Shown here: in pieces, positions 1-5,746 of the stretch
Layout of the letters: every line of letters starts with the position of its first letter
Numbering within the stretch: the stretch's first letter is position 1
Source of the DNA: Cytophagales bacterium
GTDB lineage: Bacteria; Bacteroidota; Bacteroidia; Cytophagales; Cyclobacteriaceae
Direction: 5' to 3'
NCBI GenBank assembly: GCA_003500135.1
Contig: DNTA01000034.1
Coordinates: 5,098-17,559 of the forward strand
Length of the DNA: 12,462 bases
Notes under the pieces: model-generated
Databases searched by the model: none
The model's input: only the letters and a program-made list of their open reading frames with translations
Told to the model about the DNA's origin: nothing
Made by a program: the position numbers and the translations under genes

Positions 1-1
1 T

Positions 2-59
2 ATTGCAAAATTCGGGTTTATGTATTTTTATTCAAGTATAGCTTTCGATATTTTGCAAT
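2..59. repeat. AT-rich inverted repeat at the left edge
   Basis: Positions 2-11 (ATTGCAAAAT) and 50-59 (ATTTTGCAAT) are perfect reverse complements. Three further pairs (12-14 with 46-48) extend the stem if one base at 49 is bulged, leaving a loop of about 31 bases. It could be the end of a gene to the left of the window or a regulatory hairpin upstream of the DUF2911 gene. It has few G-C pairs and no T-tract, so I do not call it a terminator. Confidence 0.35.
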
Positions 60-167
60 TGATCTATGGTATGCTTTTGTTGAAATAAAAATAACTGCCA
101 CTCACAATATTGGCCTGAAAGGTTTGTGATACAAATGTATTCTATTTGATCACCTAACCCTAAAGCA

Positions 168-845
168 ATGGAAAACTTATTCTTCATTTTCATGTTGTCC
201 ACACTTCTCGTGTTTACCTCAACATCCGTTTATGCTCAAAACGTTTCCACTCCCCGGGTAAGCGCGGCAGCAGAAGTCATTCAAAAAATTGGATTGACTA
301 CGGTATCGGTGCAATTCTCTCGTCCGCAGGTCATGGTAAATGGCAACGACCGTACCGGTAATATTTGGGGCGGACTGGTATCTTATGGTTTTGTAGAAGA
401 TACCTTCGCCACCAATGCAATGCCCTGGTGGGCCGGCGCCAATGAAAACACGGTTTTTACCACGAGCACTGACCTAATGATAGAAGGCGAAAAGCTGGCC
501 GCAGGTGACAATGGTTTGCATATGGCCGTTTATGAAGATGGTAAGGTTACGGTTATATTTTCAGAAAACACTTCGTCATGGGGCAGCTTTCATTACTATG
601 GGTCGGAAAATGTACTCAGAGTAGATGTACAATCTGTAGAGCATGATTTTACCAATACCCTCGCCTATAACTTCATTGACTTTGCGCCCAATAGCGCCAC
701 CATGGTTCTGGACTGGGAGCATAAAAGAATTCCGGTGAAAATCCCGGTAGATCCGGAACAGACCTTAGTTGCTTTCCGAAACGAGCTTCGCGGTATAAAA
801 GGCTTTTCCTGGCAGGGGTGGAATTCAGCCGGATCAACAATATGA
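168..845 (+). CDS. Secreted DUF2911 protein, N-terminal part of a frameshifted gene
   Basis: The 225-residue frame begins with a signal peptide (hydrophobic stretch about residues 3-20, likely cleavage after VYA at 21-23). The rest is a DUF2911 domain: the SRPQVMVNGNDRTG block at about 51-64, the GANENT block at about 90-95, and a Trp/Tyr-rich C-terminal sheet. DUF2911 proteins are common, mostly uncharacterised exported proteins of Bacteroidota. The frame ends in a TGA at 843-845 just after the GFSWQGWNSA block. In this family that block normally runs on into an NxEEAxxWA helix and TPR repeats, and exactly that continuation lies in the next frame (see the following entry). One missing base near 830, for example GCCC read as GCC, would explain the break. 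The ATG at 168 is preferred because it gives a good signal peptide. A partial Bacteroidota -7 match (TCTATTTG, 141-148) lies upstream, but with no well-spaced -33 element. Confidence 0.85.
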   Translation: MENLFFIFMLSTLLVFTSTSVYAQNVSTPRVSAAAEVIQKIGLTTVSVQFSRPQVMVNGNDRTGNIWGGLVSYGFVEDTFATNAMPWWAGANENTVFTTSTDLMIEGEKLAAGDNGLHMAVYEDGKVTVIFSENTSSWGSFHYYGSENVLRVDVQSVEHDFTNTLAYNFIDFAPNSATMVLDWEHKRIPVKIPVDPEQTLVAFRNELRGIKGFSWQGWNSAGSTI

Positions 846-1258
846 ACCATGAAGAAGCTATCATGTGGGCTGACCTTTCGATCAATATACAAAAGACCTT
901 TCAGAATACGGCAACCAAAGCCGGACTGTTGCTTCAAAAAGGCGAAAAGGACGAAGCCATGAAAATACTGGATGCTTCAGCCGAATTGGCCAATATGAAT
1001 CAGTTGAATATGCTCGGGTATATGTTACTTCAACAGGGTGAAGCTGAAAAAGCTGTGGGATTTTTCGAGTTAAATGTCAAGCGCAACCCTGAAATAGCCA
1101 ATATGTACGATAGCCTCGGTGAAGGTTTAAGAGCTACCGGCGATACTAAAAAAGCCATCAAGATGTTCAATAAGTCGCTTTCTATGGATCCGCCTGCCAA
1201 TGTCAAACAAAATTCCATTCGAAACCTGAAGGAGCTTGGTGTAGAAGTATCGAGCTAA
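842..1258 (+). CDS. TPR-containing C-terminal part of the broken DUF2911 gene
   Basis: This frame continues the DUF2911 protein after the frame break. It opens with MNHEEAIMWADLSI, the helix that normally follows the DUF2911 core. Two or three TPR-like helical pairs follow, with recognisable A/G patterns (ATKAGLLLQKGEKDEAMKIL, then MLGYMLLQQGEAEKAVGFF, then MYDSLGEGLRATGDTKKAI). TPR arrays are protein-interaction scaffolds, and here the array would sit in the periplasm as the tail of the secreted protein. The frame is open from about 818, before the first half stops. I place the start at the ATG at 842 because it overlaps the upstream TGA as ATGA, so re-initiation could still make a separate protein of about 138 residues. 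That product would lack its own signal peptide. An uninterrupted gene of about 363 residues is the likely ancestral state. Confidence 0.75.
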   Translation: MNHEEAIMWADLSINIQKTFQNTATKAGLLLQKGEKDEAMKILDASAELANMNQLNMLGYMLLQQGEAEKAVGFFELNVKRNPEIANMYDSLGEGLRATGDTKKAIKMFNKSLSMDPPANVKQNSIRNLKELGVEVSS

Positions 1259-1267
1259 AAATTCCAA

Positions 1268-1295
1268 AGGGGCCTGGTAACCAAATCAGGCCCTT
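1268..1295. terminator. Bidirectional hairpin terminator
   Basis: A perfect 7-bp GC-rich stem (GGGCCTG at 1270-1276, CAGGCCC at 1287-1293) is extended by a G-T and an A-T pair to about 9 bp, with a 10-base loop. It lies between the convergent DUF2911/TPR gene and the oxidoreductase gene. There is a short A-run on its left, so it reads as stem plus T-rich tail on the minus strand; the plus-strand T-tract is weak. Confidence 0.65.
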
Positions 1296-1296
1296 G

Positions 1297-2403
1297 TCAT
1301 ATTATCACACGCTCACCTGTCTGAGCAGATCTAAATATGGCTTCCACAACTTTTATATCCAGCAAACCTTCTTCCCCCGGAACAATCGGGTTGGCTTTGT
1401 TTATAATAGCCAATGCATCATCATCCATTTGTTTGGCTTGTTGGTTGGGTATACGTGCGTCGAGCTGCTTTCCTTCACTGGTTCGGCCTTTGATACCGCT
1501 ATACGACTGAAAAGGCTTTAGCTCATACCATCCCGACTTACAATCTACATGCAAGGCATTCATACTCCCACCAAAGGTGGTCAGGCAATCTGCCGTGGCG
1601 CCACTTGGGAACTCAAGCGTGAACCTGGTAGTTTCATCCACCTCGGTATAAATACCCGGTCGGTCGGTACTATGAGAGGCAGTAACGGCTATCGGCTCCT
1701 CTCCCGTAACATAACGCGCTGCATTCAGGGGATAAACGCCCATGTCGTACATAGCGCCCCCTCCCATTTCTTTGCGCAGTTTCCAGTGATCAGTACTTGA
1801 ATTGTAATAGCCTGCTTCCGCATTTATATTCAAAATCTTACCATAAGGCTTTTCAGTGGCATATTGTATGATCGTTTGTGTATTGGGCTCGTGCTGCATC
1901 CGATACCCGATGGTCAGTTGCACTTTATTTTTGTTACAGGCATCAATGATGTCCTGGCACTCCTTCACGTTTAGCGCCATAGGTTTTTCACACCACACAT
2001 GCTTACCGGCTTCTGCGGCAATCACGCTGTAGTCCCGGTGCATGCTGTTGGGCAATACGATATATAGGATGTCAATTTCGGGGTTGTTGGCCACCTTGTG
2101 CATATTTTGATAATTGTACACATTACGGTCTTTGATACCATATTTCTCCTGCCATATCGGGATTTTCCATGGACTTCCCGTTACAATACCTGTTAGTCTG
2201 CAGTGTTTGGTTTGTTGCAAAGCAGGTGCAAGCAGATCGGTACTATAATATCCAAGCCCAACCAGGGCGACACCAAGAGGGCTCTGATTGGGTGTATTAC
2301 ATGCCTGTAAGATATTAGGAGCAAGTGAGGCGCCTAGAGCAATTGATCCTGTTGTTTCGCCGAGTTTGGATAAAAATCGTCTGCGGTTGTAATGCATGGC
2401 CAT
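1297..2403 (-). CDS. Tat-exported Gfo/Idh/MocA-family oxidoreductase
   Basis: This 368-residue protein is an NAD(P)-dependent sugar-type dehydrogenase of the Gfo/Idh/MocA family. The N-terminus carries a twin-arginine signal (NRRRFLSKLG, residues 6-15, then a hydrophobic stretch to about 33). An imperfect lipobox, LQAC at 32-35, could make it a lipoprotein. The Rossmann fold starts at about 44 with VALVGLGYYS. The family's EKP motif, whose Lys is catalytic, is at 139-141. The GGGAMYDMGVY block at 214-224 resembles that of Zymomonas glucose-fructose oxidoreductase, which is also Tat-exported and uses an Asp and a Tyr there (D220, Y224 here). A tightly bound cofactor in the periplasm is therefore plausible; the substrate cannot be told. 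The ATG at 2403 follows an A-run and is preferred over the one at 2397. The gene is transcribed away from the nitrilase across a 125-bp spacer. Confidence 0.9.
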   Translation of the reverse strand: MAMHYNRRRFLSKLGETTGSIALGASLAPNILQACNTPNQSPLGVALVGLGYYSTDLLAPALQQTKHCRLTGIVTGSPWKIPIWQEKYGIKDRNVYNYQNMHKVANNPEIDILYIVLPNSMHRDYSVIAAEAGKHVWCEKPMALNVKECQDIIDACNKNKVQLTIGYRMQHEPNTQTIIQYATEKPYGKILNINAEAGYYNSSTDHWKLRKEMGGGAMYDMGVYPLNAARYVTGEEPIAVTASHSTDRPGIYTEVDETTRFTLEFPSGATADCLTTFGGSMNALHVDCKSGWYELKPFQSYSGIKGRTSEGKQLDARIPNQQAKQMDDDALAIINKANPIVPGEEGLLDIKVVEAIFRSAQTGERVII

Positions 2404-2528
2404 GTTTTTTGATCATAAAATACTGATAATCATTTAAAAAGAACAGCGAATTCAGGCATAATCTCCAACCGGTTTTCAAGACGGAAAATAAATGTAACTT
2501 AGTTGAGTTTTATTGAATCATTTTAAAA

Positions 2529-3455
2529 ATGGCAATACAAAATACAGATGCTTTTCAGGTAGCAGTGGTGCAGGCCAGTCCTGTTTTATTTGATCTCAAG
2601 GAATCTATGGAAAAGACCGGAGGGTTGGTCAAGGAAGCAACTGCCAATGGCGCAAAGGCCATATTGTTCCCGGAAGTGTTTTTATCCGGGTATCCGAGAG
2701 GGATGGGATTTGGTACATTGGTCGGTGGAAGGACGCCCGAAGGCAGGGAGTTGTTTTACCGGTTATGGCAAAATGCCGTGGAAGTGCCTGGTAAACAAAC
2801 TGAAGAATTGGCGGCAATGGCCAAAAAACACAAGTGCTACCTGATTGTTGGGGTGACTGAAAAAGATCGCATAACTGACACCCTATATTGTAGCTTACTC
2901 TATTTTTCACCACAAGGAAAACTGTTGCACAAACATCGCAAGATAAAGCCCACAGCGGCGGAAAGGATCATCTGGGGTGAAGGGAAAGGTGATGATTTGA
3001 ATGTAATAGATACACCTTTAGGAAAAATGGGAGGTTTGATCTGTTGGGAAAATTATATGCCGCTGGCCCGTTATGCCCTTTACGAGCAAGGTATCCATTT
3101 GTACTTTGCCCCTACTGCTGACTGCAGCGACACCTGGCAATCCACCATGGAACATATCGCCTGTGAGGGAAGGTGTTTTGTGTTCGGTGCCAATCAATAT
3201 TTACAGAAAAGCAACTATCCGGAAGACTTACAATCACTGATCGATACGTCTCATCCCTCACTACCCAGCAGCGGAGGTAGTGTAATCGTATCTCCATTGG
3301 GCAAAATTCTGGCGGGCCCTTTGTATGACCGGGAAGGTATACTATATGCAACCATAGACCTCAAAGAAATTGTCAAGGCCAAAATGGATTTTGATGTTGT
3401 GGGTCATTATAGCCGGCCTGATGTATTTGATTTTGCCTGGAAGGCTAAAAAATAA
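2529..3455 (+). CDS. Nitrilase (carbon-nitrogen hydrolase)
   Basis: This 308-residue cytoplasmic enzyme belongs to the nitrilase branch of the C-N hydrolase superfamily, which turns nitriles into carboxylic acids and ammonia. The catalytic set is complete: Glu49 in FPEVFLSGYPRG, Lys138 in HRKIKPT, a second Glu at 145 in AERIIWGEG, and the nucleophile Cys172 in GGLICWENYMPLARY. The CWEN and PRG signatures fit true nitrilases better than amidases, ureidopropionases or NAD synthetase domains. Length is near the usual 300-350 residues, and the C-terminal extension is short. The ATG at 2529 directly follows TTTTAAAA, a typical Bacteroidota start context. The gene stands alone and is followed by a strong hairpin. 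Whether it prefers aliphatic, aryl or arylaceto-nitriles cannot be read from the sequence, and cyanide-active relatives are not excluded. Confidence 0.93.
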   Translation: MAIQNTDAFQVAVVQASPVLFDLKESMEKTGGLVKEATANGAKAILFPEVFLSGYPRGMGFGTLVGGRTPEGRELFYRLWQNAVEVPGKQTEELAAMAKKHKCYLIVGVTEKDRITDTLYCSLLYFSPQGKLLHKHRKIKPTAAERIIWGEGKGDDLNVIDTPLGKMGGLICWENYMPLARYALYEQGIHLYFAPTADCSDTWQSTMEHIACEGRCFVFGANQYLQKSNYPEDLQSLIDTSHPSLPSSGGSVIVSPLGKILAGPLYDREGILYATIDLKEIVKAKMDFDVVGHYSRPDVFDFAWKAKK

Positions 3456-3461
3456 GAAACC

Positions 3462-3485
3462 GGCATCTGTACTTGTACAGATGCC
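3462..3485. terminator. Hairpin terminator between nitrilase and nitroreductase
   Basis: An 11-bp perfect inverted repeat (GGCATCTGTAC at 3462-3472, GTACAGATGCC at 3475-3485) has a 2-base centre, so the innermost pairs must open to form the loop. It begins 6 bases after the nitrilase stop. No T-tract follows directly on the plus strand. On the minus strand it is followed by TTTCTTATTTTTTAG, so it may serve both convergent genes. Confidence 0.65.
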
Positions 3486-3489
3486 TGCT

Positions 3490-3509
3490 GGAATATATTA
3501 AAATATTCC
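3490..3509. terminator. Second, AT-rich hairpin before the nitroreductase stop
   Basis: GGAATAT at 3490-3496 pairs perfectly with ATATTCC at 3503-3509 around a 6-base loop. It lies 3 bases beyond the end of the minus-strand nitroreductase gene. It may act with the larger hairpin at 3462-3485 in ending convergent transcription. Few G-C pairs make it weak alone. Confidence 0.4.
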
Positions 3510-3512
3510 CCC

Positions 3513-4139
3513 TTATTTATAAATAACCATTTCCTCAAGTGGTTTTCTTACCTTTTTTAATTTAGGATAAAAATCATCAGGGTGGCGGTACCCTACCGGT
3601 ATCAGCACCAATGAATTCAATCCGTGTGCCGGCAAGTCCAGAATTTGGTCTACTTTTTCTTTATCAAACCCTTCCATTGGGCACGCATCAATACCTTCCA
3701 CAGCTGCGGCTGAAAGCAGGACCCCAAGTGCGAGGTATACCTGGCGGGATAACCATACCTGTTTGGTGACAGAATCCAGGTTATTTACCGTTTGCTTAAT
3801 TGTATTGATAAAACCATCCACATCCGCTGCTGCCATTTCCCTTTCTTTCATAATAAGGGATTTGTATGAATCCACCTCGGTTTCATCAATATTCGTTTGA
3901 CTGCATAAAATCAATAAATGCGAGGCTTCTGATACCTGGCTTTGACCATACGCCACTTCCCTGATTTGTTCCCTTAGCTTTTCATTCTTCACCAATACTG
4001 TTTTAAAGGCCTGCAAACCATATGAGGTCGGTGACAATCGTATGGCTTCCAGCAGTACCTTTACCTGATCTTCATTTAATTTTTTGTCGCTAAACCTCTT
4101 GGTGGCATTGCGCCAGTTTAATGCATCTAATATTCCCAT
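3513..4139 (-). CDS. NfsB-like FMN nitroreductase / NAD(P)H oxidoreductase
   Basis: This 208-residue protein is a nitroreductase-fold flavoenzyme of the NfsB/dihydropteridine-reductase group. Such enzymes are cytoplasmic FMN homodimers using NAD(P)H to reduce nitroaromatics, quinones or flavins. FMN-contacting features are the N-terminal RNATKRF at 10-16, SPTSYGLQAF at 36-45, and PMEGFD at 154-159 near the C-terminus, which corresponds to PIEGFD in E. coli NfsB; the QVYLALG helix also matches that enzyme. Length is close to the 217 residues of NfsB. I place the start at the ATG at 4139. The frame stays open to a TTG at 4148, but MGILDALNWR is a natural beginning and the sequence just upstream is the usual TTTAAA. 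It is a single gene, convergent with the nitrilase. The physiological substrate is unknown. Confidence 0.9.
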   Translation of the reverse strand: MGILDALNWRNATKRFSDKKLNEDQVKVLLEAIRLSPTSYGLQAFKTVLVKNEKLREQIREVAYGQSQVSEASHLLILCSQTNIDETEVDSYKSLIMKEREMAAADVDGFINTIKQTVNNLDSVTKQVWLSRQVYLALGVLLSAAAVEGIDACPMEGFDKEKVDQILDLPAHGLNSLVLIPVGYRHPDDFYPKLKKVRKPLEEMVIYK

Positions 4140-4237
4140 TTTAAACAATTGTAGTTACAATAAATGTAGGAACGACCTATTCTTAAAAAAGTTTTGGGAT
4201 CAATGAATATAATTTTAAAAAATAGTAACAATTATTA

Positions 4238-4266
4238 TTGACAATCGTTATAATTTATGGTATAAT
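4238..4266 (+). promoter_or_regulatory. Perfect sigma-70 consensus promoter
   Basis: TTGACA at 4238-4243 and TATAAT at 4261-4266 are separated by exactly 17 bases, the textbook optimum for sigma-70 promoters. Transcription would begin near 4273, about 25 bases before the ATG at 4298. The primary sigma factor of Bacteroidota usually prefers TTTG / TAnnTTTG elements, so a perfect E. coli-type promoter is unexpected in this host. AT-rich DNA makes a TATAAT common (a second one is at 4249-4254), but not the full combination. Confidence 0.55.
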
Positions 4267-4280
4267 AGCATTACTATTAT
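4262..4280. repeat. Inverted repeat over the -10 / start site (possible operator)
   Basis: ATAATAG at 4262-4268 and CTATTAT at 4274-4280 form a perfect 7-bp inverted repeat with a 5-base centre, overlapping the TATAAT box and the predicted transcription start. A dimeric repressor bound here would block the promoter. All pairs but one are A-T, so chance is possible, and no regulator is encoded beside it that I can identify. Confidence 0.35.
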
Positions 4281-4297
4281 TTATCATAAAAATACTT

Positions 4298-4585
4298 ATG
4301 AACCTTTTGCTTCTTATATTGATCGCCTTTTGTTTCCAGTCTTCCTCTGCTCTTGGTCATGAGGTGGATATGAACTGGACGGAGACCGAGCAGTATGAGG
4401 TACTTCAAATGCCAAAGAAGAGCCAGGAGAAGCAGATAAAAAAATCTGTTTCCATCAAAATCAAGCAAAAATATGTTCAGGAATTTCATGAGATAATTGA
4501 AAAAAGAAGTCCGGAAAGCTATAAATCCCCTATCAACTTCCTTACTTATGCGCGCTTCCTGCGCCATTGTTCTTTATTGAATTAG
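4298..4585 (+). CDS. Small secreted protein, first gene of the cassette, probably frame-broken
   Basis: I do not recognise this 95-residue protein. It starts with a clear signal peptide (MNLLLLILIAFCFQSSSALG) and continues as a charged, Lys-rich helical region (about residues 38-70) with no cysteines before the last few residues. The frame is open upstream to a TTG at 4238, but that TTG is the -35 box, so the ATG at 4298 is the better start. The end looks unnatural: after YARFL the frame runs into RHCSLLN and stops. The next frame there reads APLFFIELGVPAQVPCPF, which looks like ordinary protein and is open from 4525 to 4623. A third frame then reads coding-like sequence to 4724. Two single-base losses, near 4560 and 4620, would join these into one protein of about 142 residues ending exactly where the next gene starts. 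Confidence 0.5.
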   Translation: MNLLLLILIAFCFQSSSALGHEVDMNWTETEQYEVLQMPKKSQEKQIKKSVSIKIKQKYVQEFHEIIEKRSPESYKSPINFLTYARFLRHCSLLN

Positions 4586-4724
4586 GTGTGCCTGCTCAAG
4601 TTCCTTGTCCATTCAGCATTTAAGGGGACTGTATGTTGTTAATGTGACAAGGCGGTTCAAGTTGAAAGACCAACCTCTACCTGATGGGCAAAGCATATGG
4701 GTCAAATTAAATGATGAAGAATAA
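4581..4724 (+). pseudogene. Coding-like remnant, likely the C-terminal end of the first cassette gene
   Basis: This frame is open from 4581 to the TAA at 4722-4724 and has no ATG. From about 4626 it reads like real protein (LYVVNVTRRFKLKD, then PLPDGQSIWVKLNDEE). Its stop codon overlaps the ATG of the next gene as TAATG, the arrangement of a translationally coupled gene pair. That makes it likely this frame is, or recently was, the translated end of the gene beginning at 4298. A separate short gene starting at TTG 4605 or GTG 4644 is the alternative. I recognise no family. Confidence 0.4.
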
Positions 4725-4897
4725 TGAAAAGAGCGAACATGCTAAAATACTGTCAGTTAGTACTCCAAAAAGTAGATTTCGACAGAAAATTGTTTTGGAA
4801 AGAATATAAAAAGTCCCTCAGAAGATACTTAAATGAGCATGAGGGAAATGAATTAAAAGTATGGGTTAAATCGCGGTATTATCCCGAAAAGATATGA
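4724..4897 (+). CDS. Small basic hypothetical protein (57 aa)
   Basis: This 57-residue product is strongly basic (many Lys and Arg) and rich in aromatic residues, with two probable helices (about residues 6-20 and 22-40) and a tail, VWVKSRYYPEKI. There is no signal peptide or membrane segment. The ATG at 4724 shares its A with the upstream TAA stop (TAATG), and its own TGA at 4895-4897 overlaps the ATG of the next gene (ATGA). Couplings on both sides are good evidence that it is translated despite its size. A second ATG at 4739 is a possible start. I do not recognise the family. The short basic protein followed by a larger, more acidic one superficially resembles a toxin-antitoxin layout, but no known family supports that. 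Confidence 0.6.
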   Translation: MKRANMLKYCQLVLQKVDFDRKLFWKEYKKSLRRYLNEHEGNELKVWVKSRYYPEKI

Positions 4898-5163
4898 ACA
4901 CGGTATTCAATAGCTATCATACAGTAAAGGAACCAAGAGCAGATCAGGATATGCTTTGGGTTGTGGATGAGACGGATCCATTTCCAAACTTGCATATTAC
5001 CGTTTTAGCCCTGAAGCCTTTGGAATACATACATGAAAATGATCATGCAGACACAAGTGTTCACGGAGGTATTCGTGAGGCCATGAAGAGGGCCCTGCAG
5101 CTAAAAAAAGTCTTTGGTGTGAATAGCATCAGGGTGCTTCTTAATAATCAAAGTAGTACGTAA
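4894..5163 (+). CDS. Hypothetical protein (89 aa), last gene of the cassette
   Basis: This 89-residue cytoplasmic protein has no family I recognise. The first half has an acidic DETDPFPNLHITVLAL segment that looks like a beta-strand pair. The second half has a His/Asp-rich loop (HENDHADTSVHGG, about 47-59) and an amphipathic helix (REAMKRALQLKKVFG, about 61-75). The loop could hold a metal, but no known motif is complete. Its ATG overlaps the stop of the basic 57-residue gene by four bases (ATGA), so the two are probably made in proportion. About 140 bases downstream, the hairpin at 5306-5330 ends the unit. Confidence 0.65.
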   Translation: MNTVFNSYHTVKEPRADQDMLWVVDETDPFPNLHITVLALKPLEYIHENDHADTSVHGGIREAMKRALQLKKVFGVNSIRVLLNNQSST

Positions 5164-5305
5164 TGATAAAAATAATAATCTCGGTTTAGGTTTAGGTTAT
5201 GGTCAACTGCAATGATTCCCTTGATCAACTATCTTAGGTAAGCCTTAAGTTGTACATTGATTAACGGTTAGGCTTTGGTAGTGTTGTTTCTCAGGTTGAC
5301 CTTAC

Positions 5306-5330
5306 GGGAGCTGTCAAACGGATAGCTCCC
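5306..5330 (+). terminator. Strong intrinsic terminator closing the small-gene cassette
   Basis: GGGAGCTGTC at 5306-5315 pairs with 5321-5330 (10 bp including one G-T pair) around a 5-base loop and is followed by TTCCTATTTTTA. This is a good rho-independent terminator for plus-strand transcription, and it also lies just beyond the end of the minus-strand gene at 5340-5591. The stretch between the cassette and this hairpin (5164-5305) holds no gene that I can see. Confidence 0.75.
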
Positions 5331-5339
5331 TTCCTATTT

Positions 5340-5591
5340 TTATCGATCCGATGTCAGTTCAATATACTTTCGAAGCATTTTACACATTGCAAAGTATTGT
5401 TCCATGTCCAGTTTGCGCACCGCCTTGAAAAATGAGGTTTTGAAAGCTGCTTCATATTCGCTTGAAAATGCTTCAAACGATATTTGTTGATTTTGCATCA
5501 CGTTTAATTCCAAAAAATCAATAGAATACCTTGAGCCCTTCATGGTATCGTTCTGCAATAACTCCTGAAATTGATGTATCTTCTCCTCCAT
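5340..5591 (-). CDS. Hypothetical protein (83 aa)
   Basis: This is an unrecognised, largely helical 83-residue protein with no signal peptide or membrane segment. It alternates charged and aromatic residues (for example YEAAFKTSFFKAVRKLDMEQYF at about 45-66) and contains six methionines counting the start. The ATG at 5591 is the only early start, with the purine-rich GGGAGTGGTAGA upstream. It is convergent with the small-gene cassette and shares its terminator region. Natural amino-acid composition supports translation. No function can be proposed. Confidence 0.6.
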   Translation of the reverse strand: MEEKIHQFQELLQNDTMKGSRYSIDFLELNVMQNQQISFEAFSSEYEAAFKTSFFKAVRKLDMEQYFAMCKMLRKYIELTSDR

Positions 5592-5626
5592 TTAGATAAA
5601 AAAATCTACCACTCCCTAAATATGAT

Positions 5627-5746
5627 TTATAGTATATACATTAGTTTGTATTTAAAGTAACCGCCTTTATCCGGCAAATTCTTCAATAGATAAAAACAAT
5701 AATATTTCTTGTTATCTTTTCTAACATACCAATTTCCGTAGGCCAT
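5627..5746 (-). CDS. Possible micro-ORF or gene remnant (39 aa)
   Basis: From the ATG at 5746 this frame encodes 39 residues (MAYGNWYVRKDNKKYYCFY followed by LLKNLPDKGGYFKYKLMYIL), rich in Tyr and Lys, which reads like protein rather than random translation. The frame stays open upstream to 5806 with similar-looking sequence (IAAIDLKACSKNQKQAQK), so it may be the end of a longer gene cut by a TAG at 5807-5809. It sits upstream of the 83-residue gene on the same strand, with 35 bases between. No family recognised. Confidence 0.3.
   Translation of the reverse strand: MAYGNWYVRKDNKKYYCFYLLKNLPDKGGYFKYKLMYIL

Noticed and set aside
827..845. Programmed -1 ribosomal frameshift in the DUF2911 gene
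   Set aside because: No X-XXY-YYZ slippery site is present around TTCAGCCGGATC, and I see no obvious downstream stimulatory structure; a missing base is simpler.
2404..2528. Promoter for the nitrilase (TTTTC at 2473-2477, TAACTTAG at 2495-2502)
   Set aside because: Both elements deviate from the Bacteroidota consensus and the match is not better than expected in AT-rich DNA.
4140..4148. TTG start for the nitroreductase (adds three residues)
   Set aside because: An ATG at 4139 in a normal A-rich context gives the natural family N-terminus, so the TTG extension is unnecessary.
4277..4567. 96-codon minus-strand frame opposite the first cassette gene
   Set aside because: It lies antisense to a gene with its own promoter and signal peptide; the apparent hydrophobic protein is the reverse reading of Lys-rich and Leu-rich codons.
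4724..5163. Toxin-antitoxin pair made of the 57- and 89-residue proteins
   Set aside because: The overlap and charge contrast fit superficially, but neither protein shows a known toxin or DNA-binding antitoxin motif, so I leave both as hypothetical.
5183..5199. Telomere-like GGTTTA repeats
   Set aside because: Only about two and a half copies, not part of a longer array; a short low-complexity stretch.
5240..5275. Inverted repeat AAGCCT / AGGCTT downstream of the cassette
   Set aside because: Six perfect pairs with a 24-base loop and imperfect extension, much weaker than the terminator at 5306-5330, so no separate function is claimed.
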